Below are positions 50,950 through 62,912 of a DNA stretch of 64,000 nucleotides, piece after piece; position 1 is the stretch's first letter, and each line of letters begins with the position of its first letter. The notes below the pieces were generated by a model that was not told the DNA's origin, did not search any database, and worked only from the letters and a program-made list of their open reading frames with translations. Where the stretch lies: assembly GCF_026230105.1 (NCBI RefSeq), contig NC_079483.1, positions 18,779,312-18,843,311 of the forward strand. Reading direction: 5' to 3'. This stretch comes from Diorhabda sublineata. Its lineage: Eukaryota > Arthropoda > Insecta > Coleoptera > Chrysomelidae. The position numbers were made by a program, and so were the translations under genes.

Positions 50950-51156
50950 ATTCCGACGAATGTCTCAATTCTCCTTGCATTAATGCCGTTTCGTGTACAA
51001 ATCTGGTAGGCGATTATCATTGCAAATGCAGAGAAGGTTGGATGGGAAAAAATTGCGATCAGAACATCAACGATTGCTTCGGACAATGTCAACATGGCGC
51101 AACTTGCATCGATTTAGTCAATGACTACCATTGCGCTTGTAAACCCGGCTTTACAG
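50950..51156 (+). CDS. Ser: Serrate exon: EGF6 and most of EGF7
   Basis: A 207-nt phase 1-1 exon. EGF6 starts DSDECLNSPCINAVSC and has CTNLVGDYHCKC; EGF7 starts NINDCFGQCQHGATC and has CIDLVNDYHCACKPGF, ending at the glycine of FTG. Both are calcium-binding type. EGF7 lacks the usual residues between C1 and C2 (C-FGQ-C), a shortened spacing also known in the corresponding Serrate repeat. The 57-bp upstream intron is the smallest in the window. The intron that follows splits EGF7 before its last cysteine and holds the 234-bp array. Confidence 0.96.
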
Positions 51157-51254
51157 GTAATTAAACATCAATTTCTCGTATGTGATCATACCCCAATACG
51201 ACCGTAATTCAATTATAATTTTCTTTTTTCCCATCTTCAACGTATTGCAAATGT

Positions 51255-54105
51255 AACTTCGCGAAAACACCGCGAGCTTTTCGCCGAGCCGAGCTTCTGT
51301 CAATGTTCCTTCCCGCGCTCCTCTACTTGACTGTGCGAAGAATTTTTTTCGCCGAGCATTGTAAAGAAAGATCGTAATAATGTTCGCAGCTCTATGTTCG
51401 GCTCTGTTCGCTGTTCGCATCGACGCATCTAAAACCGACAAACGGATCTTGCGGATGTTACGTCATAGAACATAAAATGACAGAGTTTTAACGAGCGAAA
51501 ACACCGCGAGCTTTTCGCCGAGCCGAGCTTCTGTCAATGTTCCTTCCCGCGCTCCTCTCCTTGACTGTGCGAAGAATTTTTTTCGCCGAGCATTGTAAAG
51601 AAAGATCGTAATAATGTTCGCAGCTCTATGTTCGGCTCTGTTCGCTGTTCGCATCGACGCATCTAAAACCGACAAACGGATCTTGCGGATGTTACGTCAT
51701 AGAACATAAAATGACAGAGTTTTAACGAGCGAAAACACCGCGAGCTTTTCGCCGAGCCGAGCTTCTGTCAATGTTCCTTCCCGCGCTCCTCTACTTGACT
51801 GTGCGAAGAATTTTTTTCGCCGAGCATTGTAAAGAAAGATCGTAATAATGTTCGCAGCTCTATGTTCGGCTCTGTTCGCTGTTCGCATCGACGCATCTAA
51901 AACCGACAAACGGATCTTGCGGATGTTACGTCATAGAACATAAAATGACAGAGTTTTAACGAGCGAAAACACCGCGAGCTTTTCGCCGAGCCGAGCTTCT
52001 GTCAATGTTCCTTCCCGCGCTCCTCTCCTTGACTGTGCGAAGAATTTTTTTCGCCGAGCATTGTAAAGAAAGATCGTAATAATGTTCGCAGCTCTATGTT
52101 CGGCTCTGTTCGCTGTTCGCATCGACGCATCTAAAACCGACAAACGGATCTTGCGGATGTTACGTCATAGAACATAAAATGACAGAGTTTTAACGAGCGA
52201 AAACACCGCGAGCTTTTCGCCGAGCCGAGCTTCTGTCAATGTTCCTTCCCGCGCTCCTCTCCTTGACTGTGCGAAGAATTTTTTTCGCCGAGCATTGTAA
52301 AGAAAGATCGTAATAATGTTCGCAGCTCTATGTTCGGCTCTGTTCGCTGTTCGCATCGACGCATCTAAAACCGACAAACGGATCTTGCGGATGTTACGTC
52401 ATAGAACATAAAATGACAGAGTTTTAACGAGCGAAAACACCGCGAGCTTTTCGCCGAGCCGAGCTTCTGTCAATGTTCCTTCCCGCGCTCCTCTACTTGA
52501 CTGTGCGAAGAATTTTTTTCGCCGAGCATTGTAAAGAAAGATCGTAATAATGTTCGCAGCTCTATGTTCGGCTCTGTTCGCTGTTCGCATCGACGCATCT
52601 AAAACCGACAAACGGATCTTGCGGATGTTACGTCATAGAACATAAAATGACAGAGTTTTAACGAGCGAAAACACCGCGAGCTTTTCGCCGAGCCGAGCTG
52701 CTGTCAATGTTCCTTCCCGCGCTCCTCTCCTTGACTGTGCGAAGAATTTTTTTCGCCGAGCATTGTAAAGAAAGATCGTAATAATGTTCGCAGCTCTATG
52801 TTCGGCTCTGTTCGCTGTTCGCATCGACGCATCTAAAACCGACAAACGGATCTTGCGGATGTTACGTCATAGAACATAAAATGACAGAGTTTTAACGAGC
52901 GAAAACACCGCGAGCTTTTCGCCGAGCCGAGCTTCTGTCAATGTTCCTTCCCGCGCTCCTCTCCTTGACTGTGCGAAGAATTTTTTTCGCCGAGCATTGT
53001 AAAGAAAGATCGTAATAATGTTCGCAGCTCTATGTTCGGCTCTGTTCGCTGTTCGCATCGACGCATCTAAAACCGACAAACGGATCTTGCGGATGTTACG
53101 TCATAGAACATAAAATGACAGAGTTTTAACGAGCGAAAACACCGCGAGCTTTTCGCCGAGCCGAGCTTCTGTCAATGTTCCTTCCCGCGCTCCTCTACTT
53201 GACTGTGCGAAGAATTTTTTTCGCCGAGCATTGTAAAGAAAGATCGTAATAATGTTCGCAGCTCTATGTTCGGCTCTGTTCGCTGTTCGCATCGACGCAT
53301 CTAAAACCGACAAACGGATCTTGCGGATGTTACGTCATAGAACATAAAATGACAGAGTTTTAACGAGCGAAAACACCGCGAGCTTTTCGCCGAGCCGAGC
53401 TGCTGTCAATGTTCCTTCCCGCGCTCCTCTCCTTGACTGTGCGAAGAATTTTTTTCGCCGAGCATTGTAAAGAAAGATCGTAATAATGTTCGCAGCTCTA
53501 TGTTCGGCTCTGTTCGCTGTTCGCATCGACGCATCTAAAACCGACAAACGGATCTTGCGGATGTTACGTCATAGAACATAAAATGACAGAGTTTTAACGA
53601 GCGAAAACACCGCGAGCTTTTCGCCGAGCCGAGCTTCTGTCAATGTTCCTTCCCGCGCTCCTCTCCTTGACTGTGCGAAGAATTTTTTTCGCCGAGCATT
53701 GTAAAGAAAGATCGTAATAATGTTCGCAGCTCTATGTTCGGCTCTGTTCGCTGTTCGCATCGACGCATCTAAAACCGACAAACGGATCTTGCGGATGTTA
53801 CGTCATAGAACATAAAATGACAGAGTTTTAACGAGCGAAAACACCGCGAGCTTTTCGCCGAGCCGAGCTTCTGTCAATGTTCCTTCCCGCGCTCCTCTAC
53901 TTGACTGTGCGAAGAATTTTTTTCGCCGAGCATTGTAAAGAAAGATCGTAATAATGTTCGCAGCTCTATGTTCGGCTCTGTTCGCTGTTCGCATCGACGC
54001 ATCTAAAACCGACAAACGGATCTTGCGGATGTTACGTCATAGAACATAAAATGACAGAGTTTTAACGAGCGAAAACACCGCGAGCTTTTCGCCGAGCCGA
54101 GCTGC
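51255..54105. repeat. 234-bp GC-richer tandem array, 12 copies plus partial
   Basis: GCGAAAACACCGCGAGCTTT recurs every 234 bp from about 51261 to 54069. The unit is markedly richer in G+C than its surroundings, with several TCGCCGAGC and GTTCGC words. Two sites vary (CTACTTGAC/CTCCTTGAC and GCTTCTGTC/GCTGCTGTC), and from about 52400 they cycle with a period of three units (702 bp). The period is divisible by three, and each unit holds a 70-codon minus-strand frame (MSVLDASMRTANRAEHRAA..) that stops at the same TGA in every unit. Confidence 0.97.
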
Positions 54106-54293
54106 TGTCGTCTTTCTTTCCCGCGCGTTTATAATTTCGTCATTTTAGATTGGTTTCTAGGAAAAAATGACAATTAACACAAAAGGAAATATAGTCACTT
54201 GATAAACATCACCAGATCGATTCCCACTTAGAAATTCCTGGCTCTCTTTCGATTTCAGTGACTAAATTCAGTTTCAGGATAATGCGACGCAGT
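54106..54293. other. Short spacer
   Basis: Sequence between the array end and the unidentified open frame; nothing recognised. Confidence 0.4.
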
Positions 54294-54656
54294 TTACTCT
54301 TTCTTTTTTTCGAAATTCTTGTTGTCTATACTCGAAATCCCATCAATCTTCACTTGTATTTTGTCCCGATGGAATTCGTCAGCTTTCTGAACTAGATATC
54401 GGGATAACTCCTCGGTTCTTTCCATCCCCTTCACCATTGCCGAACCTTTTAGCAAAGTATTTCCATGTCGTAGAAGTTGTATCATCTTCTGAACGTTCTC
54501 ATGTCCATAAAGTAATCGACGTTGTCCTAGAGCGTTAATCCTTGGTCCAAGAAGACTTCCAAAGACCAAGGACGTCCCCCTCGGTTGGTTGGTCGTAATA
54601 CCTTGACTTTTCTTGCTCAAAATATTGATCTTGGTGAATATGGTGAATCGGGGATC
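54294..54656 (-). pseudogene. Unidentified open frame, gene or transposon fragment
   Basis: The minus-strand frame is open from after a TAG near 54658 to the stop at 54294. There is no ATG at its start; the first plausible starts are TTG or internal methionines (ENVQKM..). The roughly 120-residue product is charged, with a likely helical middle (HENVQKMIQLLRHGNTLLKG, KGMERTEELSRYLVQKADEF) and a Lys/Glu-rich end. It looks more like real protein than the AT-rich chance frames elsewhere. I do not recognise the family. It lies antisense in the intron between the 234-bp array and the EGF7/8 exon, so a retrocopy or transposon fragment is as likely as a nested gene. Confidence 0.3.
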
Positions 54657-54821
54657 CTAAATATCAAAAATAACGAATATTCTACGTAAATTTCCTTATG
54701 AGAACGATTGAGATGCGTATTTATATAGGACAAACATCTCGAGGTTTGGAAAATAGATTGTGAAGTCAGAGCATAGTTTAATAATAGGAAAAAATAGATT
54801 TTTTTGTAATTCAATTTACAG

Positions 54822-54949
54822 GAAGAGACTGCCATACCGATATAGACGATTGCGAATCGAATCCTTGCAAAAACGGCGGCGAGTGTGTCGATCAAGTGAA
54901 CGGATATAAATGTATTTGTCCCGTGGGAATCACTGGACATGAATGCGAG
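54822..54949 (+). CDS. Ser: Serrate exon: EGF7 end and EGF8
   Basis: A 128-nt exon after TTACAG. It completes EGF7 (GRDCHT) and encodes EGF8 (DIDDCESNPCKNGGEC, CVDQVNGYKCIC, GHECE). EGF8 has the calcium-binding DIDDC and the hydroxylation consensus, but the residue before C3 is Glu (GGEC), so the O-fucose Ser/Thr is missing. It enters in phase 1 and leaves in phase 0, the only phase-0 internal junction here. Donor GTAAGT. Confidence 0.96.
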
Positions 54950-55059
54950 GTAAGTACATTAATATATATTTTAAAATTACGAATTTTGTAAGCGTTTTTC
55001 TATTTCAATTCGAATTTCGCGCTCTGGAAAGGGAAATTTGAGAGGTTAGGTCGATATAC

Positions 55060-55330
55060 TGCAGGCTCCGTACCACTCTGGATTGGCCTGCGCGTAGTCC
55101 GGATTTAAATTTATGGGATTAACTTGAGGGAAAAGTTTTCGCGCATAAATTAACCCAAGGTGGTTGGTGTTGCCAAAAAAAAAAAAGAAATCACGATGGA
55201 AAGACATTTTGTATATCGAGTTTTTCCGCGATATTCTAGCAATTTGTTCATATTTCGAAATATTTCGGGGAAACAACGAAAAAAATACGTCGATGCGACG
55301 TTGTTTGGAATACACCCTATATATAAAGGA
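55060..55330 (+). mobile_element. Tc1-like transposase C-terminal remnant
   Basis: From 55081 the forward frame reads DWPARSPDLN-LWD-stop-LEGKVFAHKL. This is the Tc1-family stretch around the third catalytic residue (DWPA.SPDLNPIEHLWD..), with PIEH deleted and a stop inserted. GGAATACACCCTATATATA at about 55309 matches the reverse complement of the TATAGGGTGT-type end. The fossil occupies most of a 469-bp intron. Confidence 0.75.
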
Positions 55331-55418
55331 ATCGAATATTTTCGGCGACGATTAATCGAAAAAAATAAGCTTTCCGATTATTCTTGTTGTTGGTTGAAAA
55401 TATTTTTATTGTTTTCAG

Positions 55419-55572
55419 AACGATTACGATCATTGTAATCCTGATCCTTGTCAAAACGGCGCTCCCTGCTTTAAAACGCAATCCGATTATTATTGTCACT
55501 GTCCGGAAGGATGGCAAGGAAAAAACTGCAGTCAAGCGAAGGTGGTTTGTGATAATACTTCGTGCGATGAGG
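55419..55572 (+). CDS. Ser: Serrate exon: EGF9 and start of EGF10
   Basis: A 154-nt exon after GTTTTCAG (phase 0 in, phase 1 out). It encodes EGF9 (NDYDHCNPDPC..GAPC, QSDYYCHCPEGWQGKNC) and the start of the atypical EGF10 (AKVVCDNTSCDE). The sequence CDNTS contains an N-glycosylation sequon. Residue 5 of the C2-C3 loop in EGF9 is Pro, so it lacks the O-fucose site. The donor is GGGTAAGT. The upstream intron is 469 bp and carries a transposase remnant. Confidence 0.95.
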
Positions 55573-55774
55573 GTAAGTCGGTATTAATTTTGAATAAGTG
55601 CGATTAAAAAACAAAATAAATTTGTAATTGGTGTCCTTTGAAATATTTACTTAGCGAAACGCTCGAAAGCGACTCTCGGTGTCTTGGATCGAGTGATTTA
55701 AACCAGGAATCGCTCGGTGCTGAATCTGGTGAAGTGGGACAAACAAGAAGATGATAAAGCAATAAGTCGTTGGC

Positions 55775-58700
55775 TCATATTTCATATCTAATTGTTTATA
55801 TATTATTTCGCGTACTTCTCAGTATCCCCTCGTAAAATTCGTCGAACTTTAGCGTTATTTTCGTCCGTTTTTGTGTTCGAAGAAAGGTCCTTAGTCCTTG
55901 AAACAGTTATTTTCATTTGAATAATCTTCAGAATGGACAAATTTTTCATATCTAATTCTTGACTTATTATTTCAAGAATATATCTGTATTCCCTCGTAAA
56001 ATTCGTCTACTTTTGCATATTTTTATCCGTTTTTAAGATTAAAGGATCAAATTTTGTCCTCAAAAGACACATTTTATTCAAAACAATCTTCAAAGTTGAT
56101 CAATTTTCCGATCTAATTCTTTGTATATTATTTTATGAATATATTTGTACCCCCTCGTAAGACTCGTTCACTTTTTGTACTTTTCCTTCAGTTTTTGTAA
56201 TCGAAGGATCAAGATTTGTCCTTAAAAGACACGTTTCCATTTAAAACAATCCCTAAAATTGACAAAATTCTCAAATCTAGTTGTTTACATATTATTTCAC
56301 GAACATATCAATACCCCCCCGTAAAATTCGTTCACTTTTTGTACTTTTTCATCTTTTTTTGTAATAGAAGGATCAAGATTTGTCCTTAAAAGACACGTTT
56401 ATATTTTAAACAATCCATAAAATTGACACATTTCTCAAATTTAGTTGTTTACATATTATTTCAGGAACATATCAGTACCCCCTCGTAAAATTTATTGGCT
56501 TTTTGTACTTTTCCTTCAGTTTTTGTAATCGAAGGATCAAGATTTGTCCTTAAAAGACACGTTTCCATTTAAAACAATCCCTAAAATTGACAAAATTCTC
56601 AAATCTAGTTGTTTACATATTATTTCACGAACATATCAATACCCCCCCGTAAAATTCGTTCACTTTTTGTACTTTTTCATCTTTTTTTGTAATAGAAGGA
56701 TCAAGATTTGTCCTTAAAAGACACGTTTATATTTTAAACAATCCATAAAATTGACACATTTCTCAAATTTAGTTGTTTACATATTATTTCAGGAACATAT
56801 CAGTACCCCCTCGTAAAATTTATTGGCTTTTTGTACTTTTCCTTCAGTTTTTGTAATCGAAGGATCAAGATTTGTCCTTAAAAGACACGTTTCCATTTAA
56901 AACAATCCCTAAAATTGACAAAATTCTCAAATCTAGTTGTTTACATATTATTTCACGAACATATCAATACCCCCCCGTAAAATTCGTTCACTTTTTGTAC
57001 TTTTTCATCTTTTTTTGTAATAGAAGGATCAAGATTTGTCCTTAAAAGACACGTTTATATTTTAAACAATCCATAAAATTGACACATTTCTCAAATTTAG
57101 TTGTTTACATATTATTTCAGGAACATATCAGTACCCCCTCGTAAAATTTATTGGCTTTTTGTACTTTTCCTTCAGTTTTTGTAATCGAAGGATCAAGATT
57201 TGTCCTTATTAGACACGTTTACATTTAAAACAATCCCTAAAATTGACTAATTTCTCAAATCTAGTTGTTTACATATTATTTCACGAACATATCAGTACCC
57301 CTCGTAAAATTCGTTCGCTTTTTGTACTTTTCCATCCGTTTTTGTAATCGAAGGATCAAGATTTGTCCTTAAAAGACACGTTTCCATTTTAAACAATCCT
57401 TAAAATTGACAAAATTCTCAAATCTAGTCGTTTACATATTATTTCACGAACATATCAGTACCCCTCGTAAAATTCGTTCACTTTTTGTACTTTTTCATCT
57501 TTTTTTGTAATCGAAGGATCAAGATTTGTCCTTATTAGACACGATTACATTTAAAACAATCCCTAAAATTGACTAATTTCTCAAATCTAGTTGTTTATAT
57601 ATTATTTCATTAACATATCAGTACCCCCTCGTAACATTTATTGAATTTTTGTACTTTTCCTTCAGTTTTTGTAATCGAAGGATCAAGATTTGTCCTTATT
57701 AGACACGTTTACATTTAAAACAATCCCTAAACTTGGCTAATTTCTCAAATCTAGTTGTTTACATATTATTTCAGGAACATATCGGTACCCCCTCGTAAAA
57801 TTTATTGGCTTTTTGTACTTTTCCATCCGTTTTTGTAATCGAAGGATCAAGATTTGTCCTTAAAAGATACGTTTCCTTTTTAAACAATCCCTAAAATTGA
57901 CAAAAATCTCAAATCTAGTTGTTTACATATTATTTCATTAACATATCAGTACCCCCTCGTAAAATTCGTTCACTTTTTGTACTTTTCCTTCAGTTTTTAT
58001 AATCGAAGGATCAAGATTTGTCCTTAAAAGACACGTTTCCATTTAAAACAATCCCTAAAATTGACAAAAAACTCAAATCTAGTTGTTTACATATTATTTC
58101 ATTAACATATCAGTACCCCCTCGTAAAATTCGTTCACTTTTTGTACTTTTCCTTCAGTTTTTATAATCGAAGGATCAAGATTTGTCCTTAAAAGACACGT
58201 TTCCATTTAAAACAATCCCTAAACTTGGCTAATTTCTCAAATCTAGATGTTTACATATTATTTCAGGAACATATCAGTACCCCCTCGTAAAATTTATTGG
58301 CTTTTTGTACTTTTCCTTCAGTTTTTGTAATCGAAGGATCAAGATTTGTCCTTAAAAGACACGTTTCCATTTAAAACAATCCCTAAAATTGACAAAATTC
58401 TCAAATCTAGTCGTTTACATATTATTTCACTAACATATCAGTACCCCCTCGTAACATTTATTGAATTTTTGTACTTTTCCTTCAGTTTTTGTAATCGACG
58501 GATCAAGATTTGTCCTTAAAAGACACGTTTCCATTTAAAACAATCCCTAAAATTGACAAAATTCTCAAATCTAGTCGTTTACATATTATTTCACTAACAT
58601 ATCAGTACCCCCTCGTAACATTTATTGAATTTTTGTACTTTTCCTTCAGTTTTTGTAATCGACGGATCAAGATTTGTCCTTAAAAGACACGTTTCCATTT

Positions 58701-60665
58701 AAAACAATCCTTAAAATTGACTAATTTCTCAAATCTAGTTGTTTACATATTATTTCATTAACATATCAGTACCCCCTCGTAAAATTCGTTCACTTTTTGT
58801 ACTTTTTCATCTTTTTTGTAATAGAAGGATCAAGATTTGTCCTTAAAAGACACGTTTCCATTTAAAACAATCCCTAAAATTGACAAAATTCTCAAATCTA
58901 GTTGTTTACATATTATTTCACGAACATATCAATACCCCCCGTAAAATTCGTTCACTTTTTGTACTTTTTCATCTTTTTTTGTAATAGAAGGATCAAGATT
59001 TGTCCTTAAAAGACACGTTTATATTTTAAACAATCCATAAAATTGACACATTTCTCAAATTTAGTTGTTTACATATTATTTCAGGAACATATCAGTACCC
59101 CCTCGTAAAATTTATTGGCTTTTTGTACTTTTCCTTCAGTTTTTGTAATCGAAGGATCAAGATTTGTCCTTAAAAGACACGTTTCCATTTAAAACAATCC
59201 CTAAAATTGACAAAATTCTCAAATCTAGTTGTTTACATATTATTTCACGAACATATCAATACCCCCCCGTAAAATTCGTTCACTTTTTGTACTTTTTCAT
59301 CTTTTTTTGTAATAGAAGGATCAAGATTTGTCCTTAAAAGACACGTTTATATTTTAAACAATCCATAAAATTGACACATTTCTCAAATTTAGTTGTTTAC
59401 ATATTATTTCAGGAACATATCAGTACCCCCTCGTAAAATTTATTGGCTTTTTGTACTTTTCCTTCAGTTTTTGTAATCGAAGGATCAAGATTTGTCCTTA
59501 AAAGACACGTTTCCATTTAAAACAATCCCTAAAATTGACAAAATTCTCAAATCTAGTTGTTTACATATTATTTCACGAACATATCAATACCCCCCCGTAA
59601 AATTCGTTCACTTTTTGTACTTTTTCATCTTTTTTTGTAATAGAAGGATCAAGATTTGTCCTTAAAAGACACGTTTATATTTTAAACAATCCATAAAATT
59701 GACACATTTCTCAAATCTAGTTGTTTACATATTATTTCAGGAACATATCAGTACCCCCTCGTAAAATTTATTGGCTTTTTGTACTTTTCCTTCAGTTTTT
59801 GTAATCGAAGGATCAAGATTTGTCCTTATTAGACACGTTTACATTTAAAACAATCCCTAAAATTGACTAATTTCTCAAATCTAGTTGTTTACATATTATT
59901 TCACGAACATATCAGTACCCCTCGTAAAATTCGTTCGCTTTTTGTACTTTTCCATCCGTTTTTGTAATCGAAGGATCAAGATTTGTCCTTAAAAGACACG
60001 TTTCCATTTTAAACAATCCTTAAAATTGACAAAATTCTCAAATCTAGTCGTTTACATATTATTTCACGAACATATCAGTACCCCTCGTAAAATTCGTTCA
60101 CTTTTTGTACTTTTTCATCTTTTTTTGTAATCGAAGGATCAAGATTTGTCCTTATTAGACACGATTACATTTAAAACAATCCCTAAAATTGACTAATTTC
60201 TCAAATCTAGTTGTTTATATATTATTTCATTAACATATCAGTACCCCCTCGTAACATTTATTGAATTTTTGTACTTTTCCTTCAGTTTTTGTAATCGAAG
60301 GATCAAGATTTGTCCTTATTAGACACGTTTACATTTAAAACAATCCCTAAACTTGGCTAATTTCTCAAATCTAGTTGTTTACATATTATTTCAGGAACAT
60401 ATCGGTACCCCCTCGTAAAATTTATTGGCTTTTTGTACTTTTCCATCCGTTTTTGTAATCGAAGGATCAAGATTTGTCCTTAAAAGACACGTTTCCATTT
60501 AAAACAATCCCTAAAATTGACAAAATTCTCAAATCTAGTCGTTTACATATTATTTCACTAACATATCAGTACCCCCTCGTAACATTTATTGAATTTTTGT
60601 ACTTTTCCTTCAGTTTTTATAATCGAAGGATCAAGATTTGTCCTTAAAAGACACATTTCCTACTT
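55775..60665. repeat. 164-bp tandem array, about 30 copies, with 328-bp dimers
   Basis: AGGATCAAGATTTGTCC recurs every 164 bp (56205, 56369, 56533, 56697 ..). Two unit types alternate in 56205-57190 and again in 58830-59810: one with CCATTTAAAACAATCCCTAA and AATACCCCCCC, the other with ATATTTTAAACAATCCATAA and AGTACCCCCTC. The stretch around 57201 recurs around 59821 (offset 2,620 bp) with the same rare variants, showing a segmental duplication inside the array. The first two or three units (55775-56200) are more diverged. No coding frame. Confidence 0.97.
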
Positions 60666-61439
60666 GAAACAATCCTCATAGATACTACGTAGTCACCATA
60701 GACAGATTTTAAAATTTTTTAATCTTTTTCGACACTTTATTTAACGTATTCAACACCAAAGCAACTATAGTCGTATATTGACAAACGGGAACGCGTTCAA
60801 ACTTGTCACAATACATGATAGGACATGAAAATATGAGATTTAAATTCCTTTTAAGTAATTTATATTATAAAACTTTTTTTATCGGATATATTTTCGATCG
60901 CACCTCGTATATCCGGTATATATTTCAAGTTATGAAGCTCCAGGCGATATTTTTTTGAATAGTTTCCCGCATCTAACGTCACCCAACCACGTTTTTACAT
61001 TTCTAATGTTGTTAATACTCGACAACATCTTCCTTTATGAAATAAAGAAAGTCACACGAGTCGAAGATTAATGGAAGATATCAATACTCTGTTATCTTGT
61101 TTATCAAATTGGTATTCACGGCTTAATGCACAACCAACAAACAACCAACAACCAACCAACAGTACCGTGTATTGTTTTTTTCGTGTGGGTGTCGATAGTT
61201 AGAATACAGATAGATATGGGGGATAGAAGAAGAGATCGTGTTTGGCGATTGTTCGAAATTAGTGACGGTATTATATCAAAAGAAACGTATAAATATATTC
61301 ATTAACTCGTACTTGTCGTTTAATGAAAAAATAGAAAACGAAAAATATAAATAAAAATAAAAAAGTGACAGGATTTTAATCAATTTTATTGACTTTACCA
61401 TTTTTATTCTTAAAAACATTCACAACACATTAAAACTCC
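60666..61439. other. Intron sequence without recognised features
   Basis: AT-rich; a CAACCAACAAACAACCAAC simple tract lies at about 61130-61160. Confidence 0.4.
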
Positions 61440-61489
61440 CAAATAGGGAATACTAAATAAATTAATTTCCACTAAAAATAATGTTTATA

Positions 61490-62050
61490 CAAACCAAAAA
61501 TCGAATTTCTTTCATTTACATTTATCAGCCGGTCCTGTTCTTTTATATGAAAATACGTATCGTCAAATATCACGTGATATAATTTCTATAGTATTTATTT
61601 GTTAATTTTTGACAAATATCACATGACATAATTTACATAAAGTTTATTTGTTATCAAATATCACGTGATATGTCAAATATTTTACTCAATGTAATGTTTG
61701 TTGCCTATATATCGGTGGGTTACACCTTGCACAATATAAATGACGATTACACTCAAGCCATACATTAAAATTAAAATACTTTATATCGTTGTTTTTTCCA
61801 AAAAATTGATTTTTATATTAAAATAATTATGATTAGATACAATTTACAATAAAAAAAAACAATTACGTATATTTAAATGAACGTAATTTCTTGAATTTTC
61901 AATCTCAATTATCGAAATTTGTTCTATTATAACTATCAGCCGTTCCTGTGCTTTTCAGACTGTGAACGTCACAATTCTAGCGAAACATCATGTGACACGT
62001 CAAATAACGTGTAATGTTTGTTGCATAATCGGCAACGCACTTAAATTGAA
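61490..62050. repeat. Diverged direct duplication with CACGTG/CATGTG palindromes
   Basis: TATCAGCCGGTCCTGTTCTTTT (61524) and TATCAGCCGTTCCTGTGCTTTT (61937) begin two related stretches that both end in GTAATGTTTGTTGC (about 61690 and 62011). The first contains ATCACGTGAT twice (about 61568 and 61660) and ATCACATGAC once; the second has ATCATGTGACACGT. Confidence 0.65.
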
Positions 62051-62912
62051 TTTCAAGTAAGAAAATATGAAAAAAAAAATACGTGAAATAATAAACATAT
62101 TTATTCATCTGGTTGTTTCGAGTCAAAAAAATTTCGAAATTCAAATACAACGTAATTTCAAAACTTCATTCGAGCGTTTTAAACTAACCGTGCGTATTTG
62201 AGTTAATTTTTTATGACGTAAGATTTATTTAGTAAACTGCTAGTACTTCAATTAGTTGTATAAGACAAGCAACGGACAGCGAGACCGGTCCAGTTCGATT
62301 TCTGACCCAGTCGGAGGTCTCGGAGCCCCACGGAGACTCCTTCAGGTGTCTCGCATAGAAAGCGCCTGTCAACTGATCGCCTTCCATCTATACCGATATT
62401 TTCAACAGGACCGGACTCGATATATACATCACTCTTTAATTTTTCATTATAATCGAAATATTATTTCTCATTGAATAATATTTTTTTAACATAACTAATT
62501 AAATCGTTACATACATATAGAATTAAATGAATCCAGACACTTTGAATTGATAGAATTGATAATTTGTTTTTCCAAAATTTTGATTTCTACCCTGTTCTAC
62601 CCTGTCTATCGCACCGAATTACGATTCCAACCTACAATTTTCTCGTGGTAAAGTTTTTAATTTGGGCGATAATGATCTAGAGGTTTTTAGTTTGCTAAAG
62701 CCACTTTGATATATATATATATACGTATATCATTAAAACATACATTTTCAGTAACTAAAAATAATTATTACATCTCCAGCTTTTTTTTTCGCGAAATTAT
62801 TGGACGGAAAATGGCGCGTTATACACATACGAGGGTTGTAAGAAAAGTAATGACTGACAAAGTTCTAGTTAAATATTTGACGATTATATTTTCGTAACGT
62901 TTTGTTTTAAAG
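62051..62912. other. Intron 3' part with a GC-richer patch
   Basis: At 62270-62420 the sequence is richer in G+C (GAGACCGGTCC, CGGAGGTCTCGGAGCCCC). A tRNA-derived repeat was considered but no A/B-box pair fits. A (TA)n tract lies at 62708-62722. The end is the acceptor of the EGF10 exon. Confidence 0.4.

Noticed and set aside
51151..54015. Tandem family of 70-residue minus-strand proteins (MSVLDASMRTANRAEH..)
   Set aside because: One frame per 234-bp satellite unit; the identity extends over non-coding parts equally and no domain is present.
62256..62474. tRNA or tRNA-derived SINE
   Set aside because: AGTTCGATTTC resembles a B box, but no A box, cloverleaf or poly-A tail fits.
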